In this document: positions 9,137-17,783 of the stretch, in pieces
How the letters are laid out: every line of letters begins with the position of its first letter
Position numbering within the stretch: the first letter of the stretch is position 1
Source: Ottowia sp.
GTDB lineage: Bacteria; Pseudomonadota; Gammaproteobacteria; Burkholderiales; Burkholderiaceae_C
Direction of reading: 5' to 3'
DNA: 54,997 bases
NCBI GenBank assembly: GCA_023228705.1
Contig: JALOAS010000009.1
Coordinates: 1-54,997 of the forward strand
Notes under the pieces: generated by a model
Databases searched by the model: none
What the model was told of the DNA's origin: nothing
What the model saw: only the letters and a program-made list of their open reading frames with translations
Translations under genes and position numbers: made by a program

Positions 9137-10020
9137 CAGACGCGCTCCACGTCCTCGCGACCGAACATGCCGTAGGGCCGGATCAGGATGGTGACCAGGA
9201 TGGCCAGCGAGATCACCACGTTTTGCGTGCTGCCACCCACCATGGAGTCCACGTAGCCGGGAATCACGCTGCCCAGGATGCCCAGCAGCAGGCCGCCGAC
9301 CAGCACACCGACGATGCTGTCAAAGCCGCCCAGGATGACGACCGCCACCGCGGGCAGCAGCAACGAGGAGATCGACCAGTCCACGCCCTGGACCGCGCCC
9401 CAGACCGTGCCTGCGCCGACCGCGCAGATGCCCGCCAGCCCCCATGAAATGCCGACGGCACGTTCCACCGAGATGCCGACCGACCAGCTGGAAACGTGGT
9501 CGTTGGACACCGCGCGCAGCTTGGTGCCGGTGTGCGTGCGGAAAAACAGCAGCGACAGGATGATGAGCACCAGCGACACGATGCCGCCGACCAGGTACGT
9601 GCGGTTGATGAACATGTCACCGATGATGAGCGGGGCCATGCTCAGCCCGAGGTCTATTTTCTTGGGCGTCGAGCCGGCCAGCCCCGGGCCCAGGCCGCGC
9701 AGGAAGATCTCCAGCCCCAGCGTGAGCATGACGATCATGATGATGGGCTGGCCCACCATGCGGCGCAGCAGGACGCGCTCGGCAAGCAGCCCGAAGAAGA
9801 ACATCGCCACCATGGCGAGCGGGATGGCCAGCCAGACCGAAAACCCCAGGTTGGCGAACATCCAGACCAGGTAGCCGCCGATCATGGCCATGGCACCCTG
9901 GGCAAAATTGGCGACACCGGAGGACTTGAAGATGAGAACGATGCCCAGCGCCACGGCACCGTACATGAGCCCGGTCAGGCTGCCGTTGATGATCAGCTCA
10001 AGAAGATCCAGGATGGTCAT
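9136..10020 (-). CDS. livH: Branched-chain-type ABC transporter permease LivH
   Basis: This 294-residue membrane permease is the LivH partner of LivM. The N-terminal signature NGSLTGLMYGAVALGIVLIFKSSGVANFAQGA is diagnostic of the family. The C-terminal GGFDSIVGVLVGGLLLGILG corresponds to the ATPase-contact region. The start MTILDLLEL at 10020 overlaps the stop of the upstream acyl-CoA ligase by four bases (ATGA), so the two are translationally coupled. A longer frame exists but the upstream part is simply ligase sequence in another frame. Confidence 0.92.
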   Translation of the reverse strand: MTILDLLELIINGSLTGLMYGAVALGIVLIFKSSGVANFAQGAMAMIGGYLVWMFANLGFSVWLAIPLAMVAMFFFGLLAERVLLRRMVGQPIIMIVMLTLGLEIFLRGLGPGLAGSTPKKIDLGLSMAPLIIGDMFINRTYLVGGIVSLVLIILSLLFFRTHTGTKLRAVSNDHVSSWSVGISVERAVGISWGLAGICAVGAGTVWGAVQGVDWSISSLLLPAVAVVILGGFDSIVGVLVGGLLLGILGSVIPGYVDSMVGGSTQNVVISLAILVTILIRPYGMFGREDVERV

Positions 10021-11996
10021 GCGGCTGCCTCCTGACCGGCCTGCCCCGCACCGCACACATCGCGGATGGCGAGGTTGCGCTTGAGCACGCCGGTCTCGCC
10101 CGTTTCGTACGTGATCTGCGCCTCGAACTCGATCGCGTCATCGCCTGCGTAGATGGCCGTGATGATGTCCGCATAATGCACCGCGATGGTGCCGCGGCGC
10201 AGCTTGCGCGTGCGCGTGATCTCGCCATCGTCCGGATCGAACTCCTTGTGCAGGTTGACAAAGCGCCGGATCTGCGTGCCCTTGGGCAGCACGCTGTTGA
10301 CGTGTGCTACCACGCCTTCGATGAGGTCGTAGATGCGCGGCTTCTGCGACAGGTCGGAAAACGAGTTGTACGGTACGTCGTGCTCCTGCGCCCAGTGGCC
10401 GCAGGCTTCCATGTCTATGGCGACCAGCGCGGCAAGAAACTCACGGCCGTCGCCAATGACGCAGACGTCCTTGATGTACTGGCTGAACTTGAGCCGGTTT
10501 TCTATGTAGGTCGGGATGAAGCGCACCTTGTCGCGCGTGTAGACCACCTCCGATACGCGTCCCAGCACCACCAGCTGGCCGTCGTCTTCCAGGTAGCCGG
10601 CGTCGCCCGTGTACAGCCAGCCGTCGCGCAGCGTCTGCGCAGTGGCTTCGGGGTCGTCGTAGTAGCCATCGAACACGTTTTCTCCGCGCATGAGGATTTC
10701 GCCATCGTCGGAGATGCGCATCTGGATGCCCGGAAACGGCCGGCCCACGGTATGCAGGGTCACGGCACCGGGGTCCTGCGCAGCGCACAGCGCCGAGTTT
10801 TCCGTCTGGCCGTAAAACTGGCGCAGGTCCAGCCCCAGCGCGCGAAAGTAGACAAAGGTTTCCTCGCCCATGGCTTCACCCGCCGTGTACGGGTTCTTCA
10901 CTCTTGCAAGGCCCAGCTGGTCCTTGATCGGGCCATAGACCAGCAGCTCGCCCACGCCGCGCCACAGGCGCTCGACAAGGCTGGGCGCCTGGCCCTGCAG
11001 GCGCTTGTGCTCCAGCCGGATGGCAAAGGGCATGAAGTGGTTGTACAGCCAGCGCTTGACGCGCGTGGACTCGTCCATGCCCACCTGCACGTGCGTCAGC
11101 ATGGTCGACCAGGCGCGCGGCGAGTTGAAGTAGACGGTGGGCGCGATCTCGCGCAGGTCGTGCTGCGCGGTCTCCTGACCCTCCGGGATGTTCACGTTGA
11201 AGCGCAGCGCCAGCGCAGCCCCTATGGTGAAGATGAAGTCACCGACCCAGGCGATGGGCATGTACGCCATGTGCACTTCCTCAAGCCCGAAATAGCCGGC
11301 GTCGGCAGCGTAGCGCACGGCAGCCAGCACGTGCCGGTGCTTGAGCGGTATGCCCTTGGGGACGCCGGTGGTACCCGAGGAATGCAATAGCACCACGGTG
11401 TCGTCGGCACGCGGTCGGGCCAGCAGTTCGTCGCGCAGTTGCGGAACGGCGGCCAGCGTCTCGCGCCCGCGGCGCTGCACTTCGGTGAAGGCCATGACGC
11501 CCTCGGGCTCGTTGCCCGCCAGGCCGCGCGGATCGTCGTAGATGATCCACTCCAGCGCCGGAACCTGCGCGCGCACCTCCATCAGCTTGTCGACCTGCTC
11601 CTGGTCTTCGGCGATGGCAAAGCGCACACCCTCGCGCCTGGCCTGCCCCGCCAGCTCTTCGGGGTTGACCTCGGAAAAGGCCGGCGTCGGCACCGCGCGC
11701 AACGTGACGGCCGCCAGCATGGCAAAGTACAGCGCCGGCCGGTTGTCGCCAATGACCAGCATGTTCTCGCCGGCCTGCAGCCCCAGTGTCTCCAGGCCGG
11801 CGGCCGCCTCGAGGACCTGTGTCAGGTAGTCCTGCCACGTGTATTCCTGCCAGATGCCGCGGTCGCGCTCGCGCAGGGCCACCTTGCTGCCGTGCTCGCG
11901 CGCGTTGGTCGCGAGCATGGCGATCAGGTGGTCGCCCTGGTCCCGGGCGGTTGCGGTTGCTGCGGCAGGCGCCAGCGTCGGATCTGCCATGTCCAT
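10017..11996 (-). CDS. Long-chain-type acyl-CoA ligase embedded in the ABC operon
   Basis: This 659-residue AMP-forming acyl-CoA ligase resembles bacterial FadD15-type enzymes. Motifs include LLHSSGTTGVPKGIPLKH (ATP/phosphate loop, about residue 200), LRQFYGQTENSAL, the hinge YTGDAGYLEDDGQLVVLGR and a C-terminal region with IRRFVNLHKEFDPDDGEITRTRKLRR. It sits between livG and livH with overlaps of one and four bases, so it is translated as part of the transporter operon. That suggests the imported acid is converted to its CoA ester on entry. The same arrangement is familiar from other Burkholderiales. Substrate unknown. Confidence 0.9.
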   Translation of the reverse strand: MDMADPTLAPAAATATARDQGDHLIAMLATNAREHGSKVALRERDRGIWQEYTWQDYLTQVLEAAAGLETLGLQAGENMLVIGDNRPALYFAMLAAVTLRAVPTPAFSEVNPEELAGQARREGVRFAIAEDQEQVDKLMEVRAQVPALEWIIYDDPRGLAGNEPEGVMAFTEVQRRGRETLAAVPQLRDELLARPRADDTVVLLHSSGTTGVPKGIPLKHRHVLAAVRYAADAGYFGLEEVHMAYMPIAWVGDFIFTIGAALALRFNVNIPEGQETAQHDLREIAPTVYFNSPRAWSTMLTHVQVGMDESTRVKRWLYNHFMPFAIRLEHKRLQGQAPSLVERLWRGVGELLVYGPIKDQLGLARVKNPYTAGEAMGEETFVYFRALGLDLRQFYGQTENSALCAAQDPGAVTLHTVGRPFPGIQMRISDDGEILMRGENVFDGYYDDPEATAQTLRDGWLYTGDAGYLEDDGQLVVLGRVSEVVYTRDKVRFIPTYIENRLKFSQYIKDVCVIGDGREFLAALVAIDMEACGHWAQEHDVPYNSFSDLSQKPRIYDLIEGVVAHVNSVLPKGTQIRRFVNLHKEFDPDDGEITRTRKLRRGTIAVHYADIITAIYAGDDAIEFEAQITYETGETGVLKRNLAIRDVCGAGQAGQEAAA

Positions 11997-12790
11997 CAGT
12001 CCTGCCCGATGTAGGCGGCAACCACCGCCGGGTCGTTGACAGCTTCCAGCACCGGGCCTTCGGCGATCATGCGGCCGTTGTTGAGCACCAGCGCGCGGTC
12101 GCAGATGGCGGTGATGACGTCCATGTGGTGCTCGATGAGCAGGATGGTCAGGTCATGCGCTTCCTGAGCGTCCAGAATGAAGCGCACGATGTATTCCTTT
12201 TCTTCCTGGTTCATGCCGGCCATGGGCTCGTCCAGGATGAGCATGCGCGGCTCGGCGGCCAGCGCGCGCGCCAGCTCGACGCGCTTTTGCATGCCCAGCG
12301 GCACCACTTCCACCGGCTCGTCGCGCACGCTCTCCAGTTGCAGCAGGTCGATGATTTCCTCGACCTTCTCGCGGTTGGCGATTTCCTCGCGCTCGGCCCA
12401 CCACCAGTAAAACAGCGACGCCAGCGCGCTCGGGCGCATGAAGATGTGGCGGCCCAGGAGGATGTTGTCAAGCACGCTCATGCCGCGAAACAGCGCCACG
12501 TTCTGGAACGTGCGCGCAATGCCGCAGCCGGCGATCTTGTGCGGACGCACGCCGTTGAGCCGCTGGCCCTCAAAGCGCACCTCGCCCTCCTGCGGCGGGT
12601 AAAAGCCGGTGATGGCGTTGACCAGCGTGGTCTTGCCCGCGCCGTTGGGCCCGACCAGCCCGTAGATCTGGCGCTTGCGCACCGTCATCGACACATTGGC
12701 CAATGCATGCACGCCGCCAAACCAGCGGCTGACGTTGTCGCATGTCAACACGGGCTCGGCCAGCGCTTGCGTGGCTGAAGAAGTCGGCAT
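11996..12790 (-). CDS. livG: Branched-chain-type ABC transporter ATP-binding protein LivG
   Basis: This 264-residue ATPase has Walker A GPNGAGKTTLVNAITG, a Q-loop region IARTFQNVALFRGMSVLDN typical of LivG, and Walker B MLILDEPMAGMNQEEKE. The ABC signature is degenerate: PLGMQKRVELARAL stands where LSxGxQQ is usual, a form often seen in this LivG subgroup. It is the first gene of the six-gene operon. The start MPTSSATQ at 12790 follows GGAGACA. Frame upstream remains open but is non-coding intergenic sequence. Confidence 0.92.
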   Translation of the reverse strand: MPTSSATQALAEPVLTCDNVSRWFGGVHALANVSMTVRKRQIYGLVGPNGAGKTTLVNAITGFYPPQEGEVRFEGQRLNGVRPHKIAGCGIARTFQNVALFRGMSVLDNILLGRHIFMRPSALASLFYWWWAEREEIANREKVEEIIDLLQLESVRDEPVEVVPLGMQKRVELARALAAEPRMLILDEPMAGMNQEEKEYIVRFILDAQEAHDLTILLIEHHMDVITAICDRALVLNNGRMIAEGPVLEAVNDPAVVAAYIGQD

Positions 12791-13108
12791 TGTCTCCTGC
12801 TTGTTCACCGAACAATACAGGGCAATATAGCAGTTATTGGCAGCGGTTATTCCGCATTTTCTGCCAACAGGGTTGCAATTTTTGTCAACTGTCGACAGCA
12901 TGACAATTGCCGCCTGCGGCACGGCCCTGTCGCGGCCGTTTGACTTGGCGCTGGCCGCACCTTCCTCCATAATCACCGGCTGAGGGCCGCCCGACCGTGC
13001 ATCGGTCAAGGGCTGCACGCATGTCACACGGCACATGCCGCCTGCGCTGGCACGGGGCAACCACGGGCCACGCACAACAACCACCGGCAGACAAGGAAAC
13101 AACCCCAG
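12791..13108. promoter_or_regulatory. Divergent intergenic region livG / PaaK-like gene
   Basis: This 318-base stretch has no convincing gene. The part nearest livG (12800–12910) is AT-richer and should contain the transporter-operon promoter. The part nearest the ligase is GC-rich. A candidate plus-strand sigma-70 promoter is TTGGCG at 12945–12950 with CATAAT at 12968–12973, spaced by 17 bases. There is an AT-rich imperfect dyad around 12873–12908 (TTGCAA..., TTGTCAACTGTCGACA) that could be an operator. No regulator gene lies next to it. Confidence 0.45.
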
Positions 13109-14347
13109 ATGAGCGAGCATTACGACGCACTGGAGACGCGCAGCGCGGAACAACGCGCCGTCGCCATGAGGCAGCAGTTGCCCGAGCTGATCGGCCATGC
13201 CAAGGTGCATGCACCGTACTACGGCAAATCACTGGCGGATATCGATCCGCGGGCAGTCACCGACCTTGCGGCCCTGGCCCGCCTGCCGGTGCTGCGCAAA
13301 TCAGCATTGATCGAGCTGCAGCGGGCCACGCCACCGCTGGGTGGACTGAACACCGAGCCGCTGTCCGGCATGCTGCGCGTGTTCCAGTCGCCCGGGCCCA
13401 TCTACGAGGTGCACAGCCGCGACCATGACGGCAGCCGCACGGCGCGCTCGCTGTTTGCAGCCGGCTTCCGCCCCGGCGATCTGATTTTCAACACCTTCGC
13501 CTACCACTTCACGCCGGCTGGACACATGCTGGAAGCAGGCGCCACCGCGCTGGGCTGCACCGTGTTTCCGGCCGGCACCGGCCAAAGCGAGCTGCAGGCG
13601 CAAGCCATCAGCGACCTGCAGCCCGCCGGCTACATCGGCACGCCTTCCTTTCTCAACATCCTGCTCGACAAGGCCGCCGAGCTGGACCTGGACTCCAGCT
13701 CGCTCAAGCATGCCTCGGTCAGCGCCGAGCCCTTCCCGCCGTCGCTGCGCGCCAGCTTCAGCGAGCGTGGCATCGCCGCCTACCAGACCTACGGCACGGC
13801 CGAGCTGGGCCTGGTCGCTTACGAGACCGCGGCCGTCGACGGACTGGTCGTGGCCGAGAACGCCATCGTCGAGATCGTCCGCCCGGGAACCGGCGACCCG
13901 GTTCCGGACGGCGAAGTGGGCGAAGTGGTGGTCACCGTGCTGGACAACCCGGCGTATCCGCTCATCCGCTTTGCCACCGGCGACCTCTCTGCCGTGCTGG
14001 CTGGCCCCTGCCCCACCGGCCGCACCAACCGCCGCATCACCGGCTGGATGGGCCGCGCCGACCAGACGACCAAGGTGCGCGGCATGTTCGTGCACCCGGA
14101 ACAGGTTTCCGAGGTCATCAAGCGCCACCCCGAGATCAGCCGCGCACGCCTGGTCGTGACCAGCGAGAATCACCGTGACATCCTGACCCTGCGCTGCGAA
14201 ATCCGCCAGCGCGCCGACGGCCTGCAGGAGGCGATCGCCGCCACGCTGCGCGACGTCTGCAAGCTGCGCGGCGACGTGGAGCTGGTCGGCGATGGTGAAC
14301 TGCCCAACGACGGCAAGGTCATTGCCGACGAGCGCGACTTCGCGTAA
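13109..14347 (+). CDS. Phenylacetate-CoA-ligase-like adenylate-forming protein
   Basis: This 412-residue protein resembles the PaaK branch of the adenylate-forming superfamily. It has the PaaK-type motifs YQTYGTAELGLVAYE (about residue 227) and, at the C-terminus, VRGMFVHPEQVSEVIKRHPEI and LPNDGKVIADER. Unusually, the phosphate-binding loop, TSGTTG in PaaK, reads QSPGPIY at residues 93–99. It may therefore be a divergent ligase that handles ATP differently or has lost adenylation. It forms a two-gene unit with the downstream AhpD-like gene (27-base gap) and is divergent from the ABC importer. Substrate unknown. Confidence 0.8.
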   Translation: MSEHYDALETRSAEQRAVAMRQQLPELIGHAKVHAPYYGKSLADIDPRAVTDLAALARLPVLRKSALIELQRATPPLGGLNTEPLSGMLRVFQSPGPIYEVHSRDHDGSRTARSLFAAGFRPGDLIFNTFAYHFTPAGHMLEAGATALGCTVFPAGTGQSELQAQAISDLQPAGYIGTPSFLNILLDKAAELDLDSSSLKHASVSAEPFPPSLRASFSERGIAAYQTYGTAELGLVAYETAAVDGLVVAENAIVEIVRPGTGDPVPDGEVGEVVVTVLDNPAYPLIRFATGDLSAVLAGPCPTGRTNRRITGWMGRADQTTKVRGMFVHPEQVSEVIKRHPEISRARLVVTSENHRDILTLRCEIRQRADGLQEAIAATLRDVCKLRGDVELVGDGELPNDGKVIADERDFA

Positions 14348-14374
14348 CTCCCCCCTCAGTCCAAGGAACCCACC

Positions 14375-14956
14375 ATGAGCCACCAACCCGATGCCATCAC
14401 CGCGCTCGACATCCCGCTGCCCGCCCCCGAGGACCTTGACGACGACATGCGCCGCTACCTGGAGATCTGCCAGGAAAAGCTGGGCCTGGTGCCCAACGTC
14501 CTGGCCGCTTACACGTTCGACCAGGACAAGATGCGCAACTTCTCCAACTTCTACAACGAGCTCATGCTCGGCAAGTCCGGCCTGTCCAAGCTGGAGCGCG
14601 AGATGATTGCCGTCGTCGTATCCTCGATCAACCACTGCTTCTACTGCCTGGTCGCGCACGGGCAGTCGGTGCGCCAGCTCTCTGGCGACCCGGCGCTGGG
14701 CGAACTGCTGGTCATGAACTACCGCGCCGCCACGCTGGATGCACGCCAGCGCGCCATGCTCGACTTTGCCGCCAAGCTGACCGAGTCGCCCGACAAGATC
14801 GACGAGCCCGATCGCCAGGCGCTGCGCGACGCCGGCTTCAACGAGCGCGACATTTTCGACATCGCCAGCACGGCCGGCTTCTTCAACATGACCAACCGCG
14901 TGGCCGCCGGCGTGGGCATGATGCCCAACAAGGAATACCACGCGCTGAACCGCTGA
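14375..14956 (+). CDS. AhpD-like (carboxymuconolactone decarboxylase fold) peroxidase-related protein
   Basis: This 193-residue all-helical protein belongs to the peroxidase-related branch of the AhpD/CMD family. The redox motif is CFYC in SSINHCFYCLVAHG (residues about 89–97), with the expected upstream Glu in LEREMIAVVVSS. Such proteins reduce peroxides or act as disulfide carriers with an unknown partner. An AAGGAA site precedes the start. It is probably cotranscribed with the PaaK-like gene, and the pairing suggests a shared but unidentified pathway. Confidence 0.85.
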   Translation: MSHQPDAITALDIPLPAPEDLDDDMRRYLEICQEKLGLVPNVLAAYTFDQDKMRNFSNFYNELMLGKSGLSKLEREMIAVVVSSINHCFYCLVAHGQSVRQLSGDPALGELLVMNYRAATLDARQRAMLDFAAKLTESPDKIDEPDRQALRDAGFNERDIFDIASTAGFFNMTNRVAAGVGMMPNKEYHALNR

Positions 14957-15042
14957 ACGCAAGCGACGCCGCCGAACCAGTGGCTTGCCAGCACCGTCTG
15001 TTTGCCCGGGCAGTCATCCTCGTCCGCGCTACCGAAACGCGA

Positions 15043-15078
15043 CCGGCAGCAGCCTGGCTCCGGAAGGGCTGCTGCCGG
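15043..15078. terminator. Perfect inverted repeat between convergent genes
   Basis: A 12-base stem CCGGCAGCAGCC (15043–15054) pairs with GGCTGCTGCCGG (15067–15078) around a 12-base loop. It lies between the convergent AhpD-like and FrnE-like genes, where a bidirectional terminator is expected, but no T tract follows on either strand. Confidence 0.45.
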
Positions 15079-15095
15079 GCAACCCGATCACCGCT

Positions 15096-15758
15096 TCAGT
15101 GCGTGGTCGACAGCGAGCGCGCCACCTTTCGCAACGCCTGCTCAAACACCACCGGCAGCTGGCCGCCGTTGATGGCGTACTTTCCGTTGATGATGATGGT
15201 CGGCACCGAGTGGATCCCGACTGCGTGCCAGCGCTGCTCGGCCGCGCGAACGTCCGCGGCATACGCATCACCGGCAAGGATCCGGCCTGCCTGCTCGGCG
15301 TCCAGCCCCGCTTCACGCACCGCGCCAAGCAGCACGCCCGCATGGTCCACGCGCTCGTTGCGCTCGTGGTAGGCGCGCAGCAGCGCCTGCTTGAGCGCCA
15401 GCTGCTGCCCTGCGGATTGCTCACCAGCCCAGAAAATCAGCCGGTGCGCGTCAAGGGTGTTGACCACGCGCGTGCGCCCCTGCGGTGCAAACTGGATCCC
15501 TACGGCTGCACCGCGCTGGGCCAGCAGGTCGCGTATCTCGGCGCTGCGCTCCGGGGTCGCGCCATACTTGCGCGCCAGGTGCTCGACGGCATCCTCTCCC
15601 GTCGGCGACATGTCCGGGTTGAGCTCAAAGGGCTCGAAATGCAGGTTGGCTGAGATCTCCTGCTTGCAGCTGTCCAGCGCCTGCAGCAGCGAAGCGAGGC
15701 CGACGGCGCACCAGGGGCAGGCCACGTCGGAGATGAAGGCAATGTCCAAGTTGACCAT
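15096..15758 (-). CDS. DsbA-family FrnE-like oxidoreductase
   Basis: This 220-residue protein is a cytoplasmic thioredoxin-fold protein of the FrnE/DsbA type, as no signal peptide is present. The active site is CPWC in ISDVACPWCAVG (residues about 14–17). The cis-proline loop VGIHSVPTIIINGKYAINGGQ is near residue 175–195. Family members act as disulfide oxidoreductases or isomerases and have been linked to stress resistance. It ends facing the AhpD-like gene and is followed upstream by a VOC-family gene in the same direction, with a 62-base gap. Confidence 0.87.
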   Translation of the reverse strand: MVNLDIAFISDVACPWCAVGLASLLQALDSCKQEISANLHFEPFELNPDMSPTGEDAVEHLARKYGATPERSAEIRDLLAQRGAAVGIQFAPQGRTRVVNTLDAHRLIFWAGEQSAGQQLALKQALLRAYHERNERVDHAGVLLGAVREAGLDAEQAGRILAGDAYAADVRAAEQRWHAVGIHSVPTIIINGKYAINGGQLPVVFEQALRKVARSLSTTH

Positions 15759-15820
15759 ATTTATCCTGTCCCGTCAGATGAACGCGGCCGCGCGCCAGCC
15801 TGTTCCGCCTGTGCCGCGCA

Positions 15821-16246
15821 TCATCTGGCAAACAGCTGGCCCATGTCCCGGAACGACTTGAACTCCAGCGCGTTGCCGCAGGGGTCCAGGAGGAACATGG
15901 TGGCCTGCTCGCCCACTTCGCCCTGGAAGCGGATGTACGGCTCGATGATGAAGCGAATGCCCTGCGCCTGCAAGCGATCGGCCAGCGCCTGCCAGTCGTC
16001 CCACGGCAGGACGACGCCAAAGTGCGGAACCGGCACATCGTGGCCATCGACCGGGTTGGTGTGGGCGCCTTCCTGCGACGCCGTCCGCGGGTGCTCATGG
16101 ATGACCAGCTGGTGGCCAAAAAAATCAAAGTCAACCCACTGCTTGCTGGAGCGACCTTCGCGCAATCCGAACACGTCGCCGTAAAACCGGCGCGCTGCGG
16201 GCAGGTCGTAAACGGGGATGGCGAGGTGAAACGGGGAGAGCGGCAT
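15821..16246 (-). CDS. VOC (glyoxalase/dioxygenase superfamily) protein
   Basis: This 141-residue single-domain vicinal-oxygen-chelate protein has two βαβββ halves. The probable metal ligands are His7 in FHLAIPVYDL, a His in VPVPHFGVVL and Glu in GNALEFKSF. The last segment, FLLDPCGNALEFKSF, is typical of the PF00903-like branch. The reaction is unknown; lactoylglutathione-lyase-like or dioxygenase-like chemistry is possible. It is co-directional with the FrnE-like gene. A modular intergenic repeat begins about 40 bases upstream of its start. Confidence 0.82.
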   Translation of the reverse strand: MPLSPFHLAIPVYDLPAARRFYGDVFGLREGRSSKQWVDFDFFGHQLVIHEHPRTASQEGAHTNPVDGHDVPVPHFGVVLPWDDWQALADRLQAQGIRFIIEPYIRFQGEVGEQATMFLLDPCGNALEFKSFRDMGQLFAR

Positions 16247-16622
16247 GGCATGGTTCCTTCAGCAGTCCATTATTGCGCCAATGCGCGACCTGATTAAAAA
16301 CGATGCCCAGCAACACCACACGCATGACGGATGACCTCGCTGGCGCCTCGAGAACCTTGCCGCTGCGCAGCGTCAGTGACTGCGGCTGCGCCGCCATGGT
16401 TCATCATGAGCCGCCGCAGGCGGCTGTCATCAATGGCCCGCAAGGGCCGAGGTCTCTGAGCTGACGATGCTTGCCAATCAGGATGCGCGATACGCGCGCT
16501 GCTGACCTGCCTGCTCGAGTTGGCGCACAATGAATCCTTGAATCTCGGTGCCGCACGGCGCGAGGTTCGCGGGGCCGTCGCGCCACGCGGCGCGCTCTGC
16601 GGATTCCTCAACGGAGGTTTTC
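16247..16622. other. Intergenic stretch holding repeat copy A
   Basis: This 376-base divergent region between the VOC gene and the ADP-ribosylglycohydrolase-like gene has no convincing gene. Its middle part (16288–16482) is a modular repeat. The remaining 140 bases towards the plus-strand gene are GC-rich and end in a clear AACGGAGG ribosome-binding site. Confidence 0.6.
16288..16482 (+). repeat. Modular intergenic repeat, copy A
   Basis: Copy A shares a left module with copies B and D (ACGCATGACGGATGACCTCG at about 16319–16338). It then has a hairpin module, AGCCGCC-GCA-GGCGGCT (16409–16425), shared with C and E. The right module ends in GATGCTTGCCAATCAG (16466–16481), shared with B and D and in inverse orientation with C. 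The middle heptamer array seen in other copies is missing or replaced. The right end faces the ADP-ribosylglycohydrolase-like gene 140 bases away. Confidence 0.85.
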
Positions 16623-17705
16623 ATGGCACAAGACCCACAACAACCGTCGCGCAGCGAGCGTATCCGTGGCGCGATCATGGGCGCCTTTGTCGGCGATGCA
16701 CTGGCGCTGGGCCCGCACTGGTATTACGACCTGGATGAACTCCGCAGCGCGTACGGCGAGTGGATACGCGACTACACGGCGCCCCGGCCGGGCCGCTACC
16801 ATGCCGGGCTGCCGGCCGGCGCATCGTCGCAGTCGGGGGTCATCCTGGCGCTGACGCTGCAATCGCTGGTCGATTCCGGCCGCTACGACGAGGCAGACTT
16901 TTGCCGCCGGCTGGACGAGGACCTGTTCCCCCAGCTGGACGGCCAGCCCATGGCCGGCCCGGGCGGCTACACCAGCCAGTCCATGCGCGACGTCTGGCAC
17001 GCACGCCAGCGCGGGTGGCCCTGGGGCCAGGTCGCCAGCCTGGCCGACAACACCGAAGCCGCAGAGCGGGTCCTGGCCATTGCCGTGCGCTACGCGCATG
17101 ACCCCGCGTTGCTGGCCAGGTACGTTGCCGGCAACACGGCGCTGACGCAGCGCGACCCCACGGTGGGCGCCATGACGCTGGCGTACGGTGCCGTGCTGGG
17201 ACAACTGGTGCAGGGCGAAGCGCTGGACGCGCACCTGTCGGGCAAGCTCATGGCCATGGTCAAGGATGGGCGCCTGCCCTTCCATACCGTCACCAGTGGC
17301 CATCTGGACCTGCCTCGCGGCGCCGAGGCCGCGCTGCAGGCAGGGGAATTTGCTTCGCCCGACGCGCTGCTGACGGTATCGAGCATTGCCAGCGCGGTGC
17401 AGGATTACGGCGTTGTCATCGATCCGGCGTGGAAGGTATCGCTGGTGTACGGCATGCCGTGCGCGGTGTACCACCAGTTCCCCGCCGCCTATCACCTGGC
17501 GGCGCGCTTTGGCAGCGAGTTTGAAAGCGCCGTGCTGCATGCCGTCAACGGCGGCGGCCAGAACCAGGCGCGTGCCATCCTCACCGGCGCGCTGTGCGGC
17601 GCGCTGGGCGGGCTGCAGGCCATTCCGTCGCGATTTCTGGATGACCTGCAAAAGGCAGAGGAATATCTGGCGCTGGCAACGCAGCTGGCCGAGCAGGCAG
17701 ACTGA
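16623..17705 (+). CDS. ADP-ribosylglycohydrolase-fold protein with altered metal sites
   Basis: This 360-residue protein has the all-helical ADP-ribosylglycohydrolase fold, including the N-terminal GAIMGAFVGDALALGPHW motif. In active family members two magnesium ions are held by a TDD motif and a GGDxD motif. Here the matching places read GASSQSG (residues 66–72) and NGGGQNQAR near residue 320, so acidic ligands are missing at both sites. It may be a non-hydrolytic binding protein, similar in principle to crystallin J1-type relatives, or use another chemistry. A strong GGAGG site precedes ATG 16623. It stands alone before the valine operon with a 78-base gap. Confidence 0.82.
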   Translation: MAQDPQQPSRSERIRGAIMGAFVGDALALGPHWYYDLDELRSAYGEWIRDYTAPRPGRYHAGLPAGASSQSGVILALTLQSLVDSGRYDEADFCRRLDEDLFPQLDGQPMAGPGGYTSQSMRDVWHARQRGWPWGQVASLADNTEAAERVLAIAVRYAHDPALLARYVAGNTALTQRDPTVGAMTLAYGAVLGQLVQGEALDAHLSGKLMAMVKDGRLPFHTVTSGHLDLPRGAEAALQAGEFASPDALLTVSSIASAVQDYGVVIDPAWKVSLVYGMPCAVYHQFPAAYHLAARFGSEFESAVLHAVNGGGQNQARAILTGALCGALGGLQAIPSRFLDDLQKAEEYLALATQLAEQAD

Positions 17706-17783
17706 AGCCCCCGTCGCTGCATACCGCATCTTTGCGTTGGGGCAAAATGGGTCGACAACCTCTATCAAGTCAAGGAGCCAGAA

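Noticed and set aside
16301..16348. Conserved peptide (ARSSVMR) readable on the minus strand of repeat copies A and B
   Set aside because: It follows from DNA conservation of the left module; the frame is not kept in copy D and there is no ribosome-binding site.
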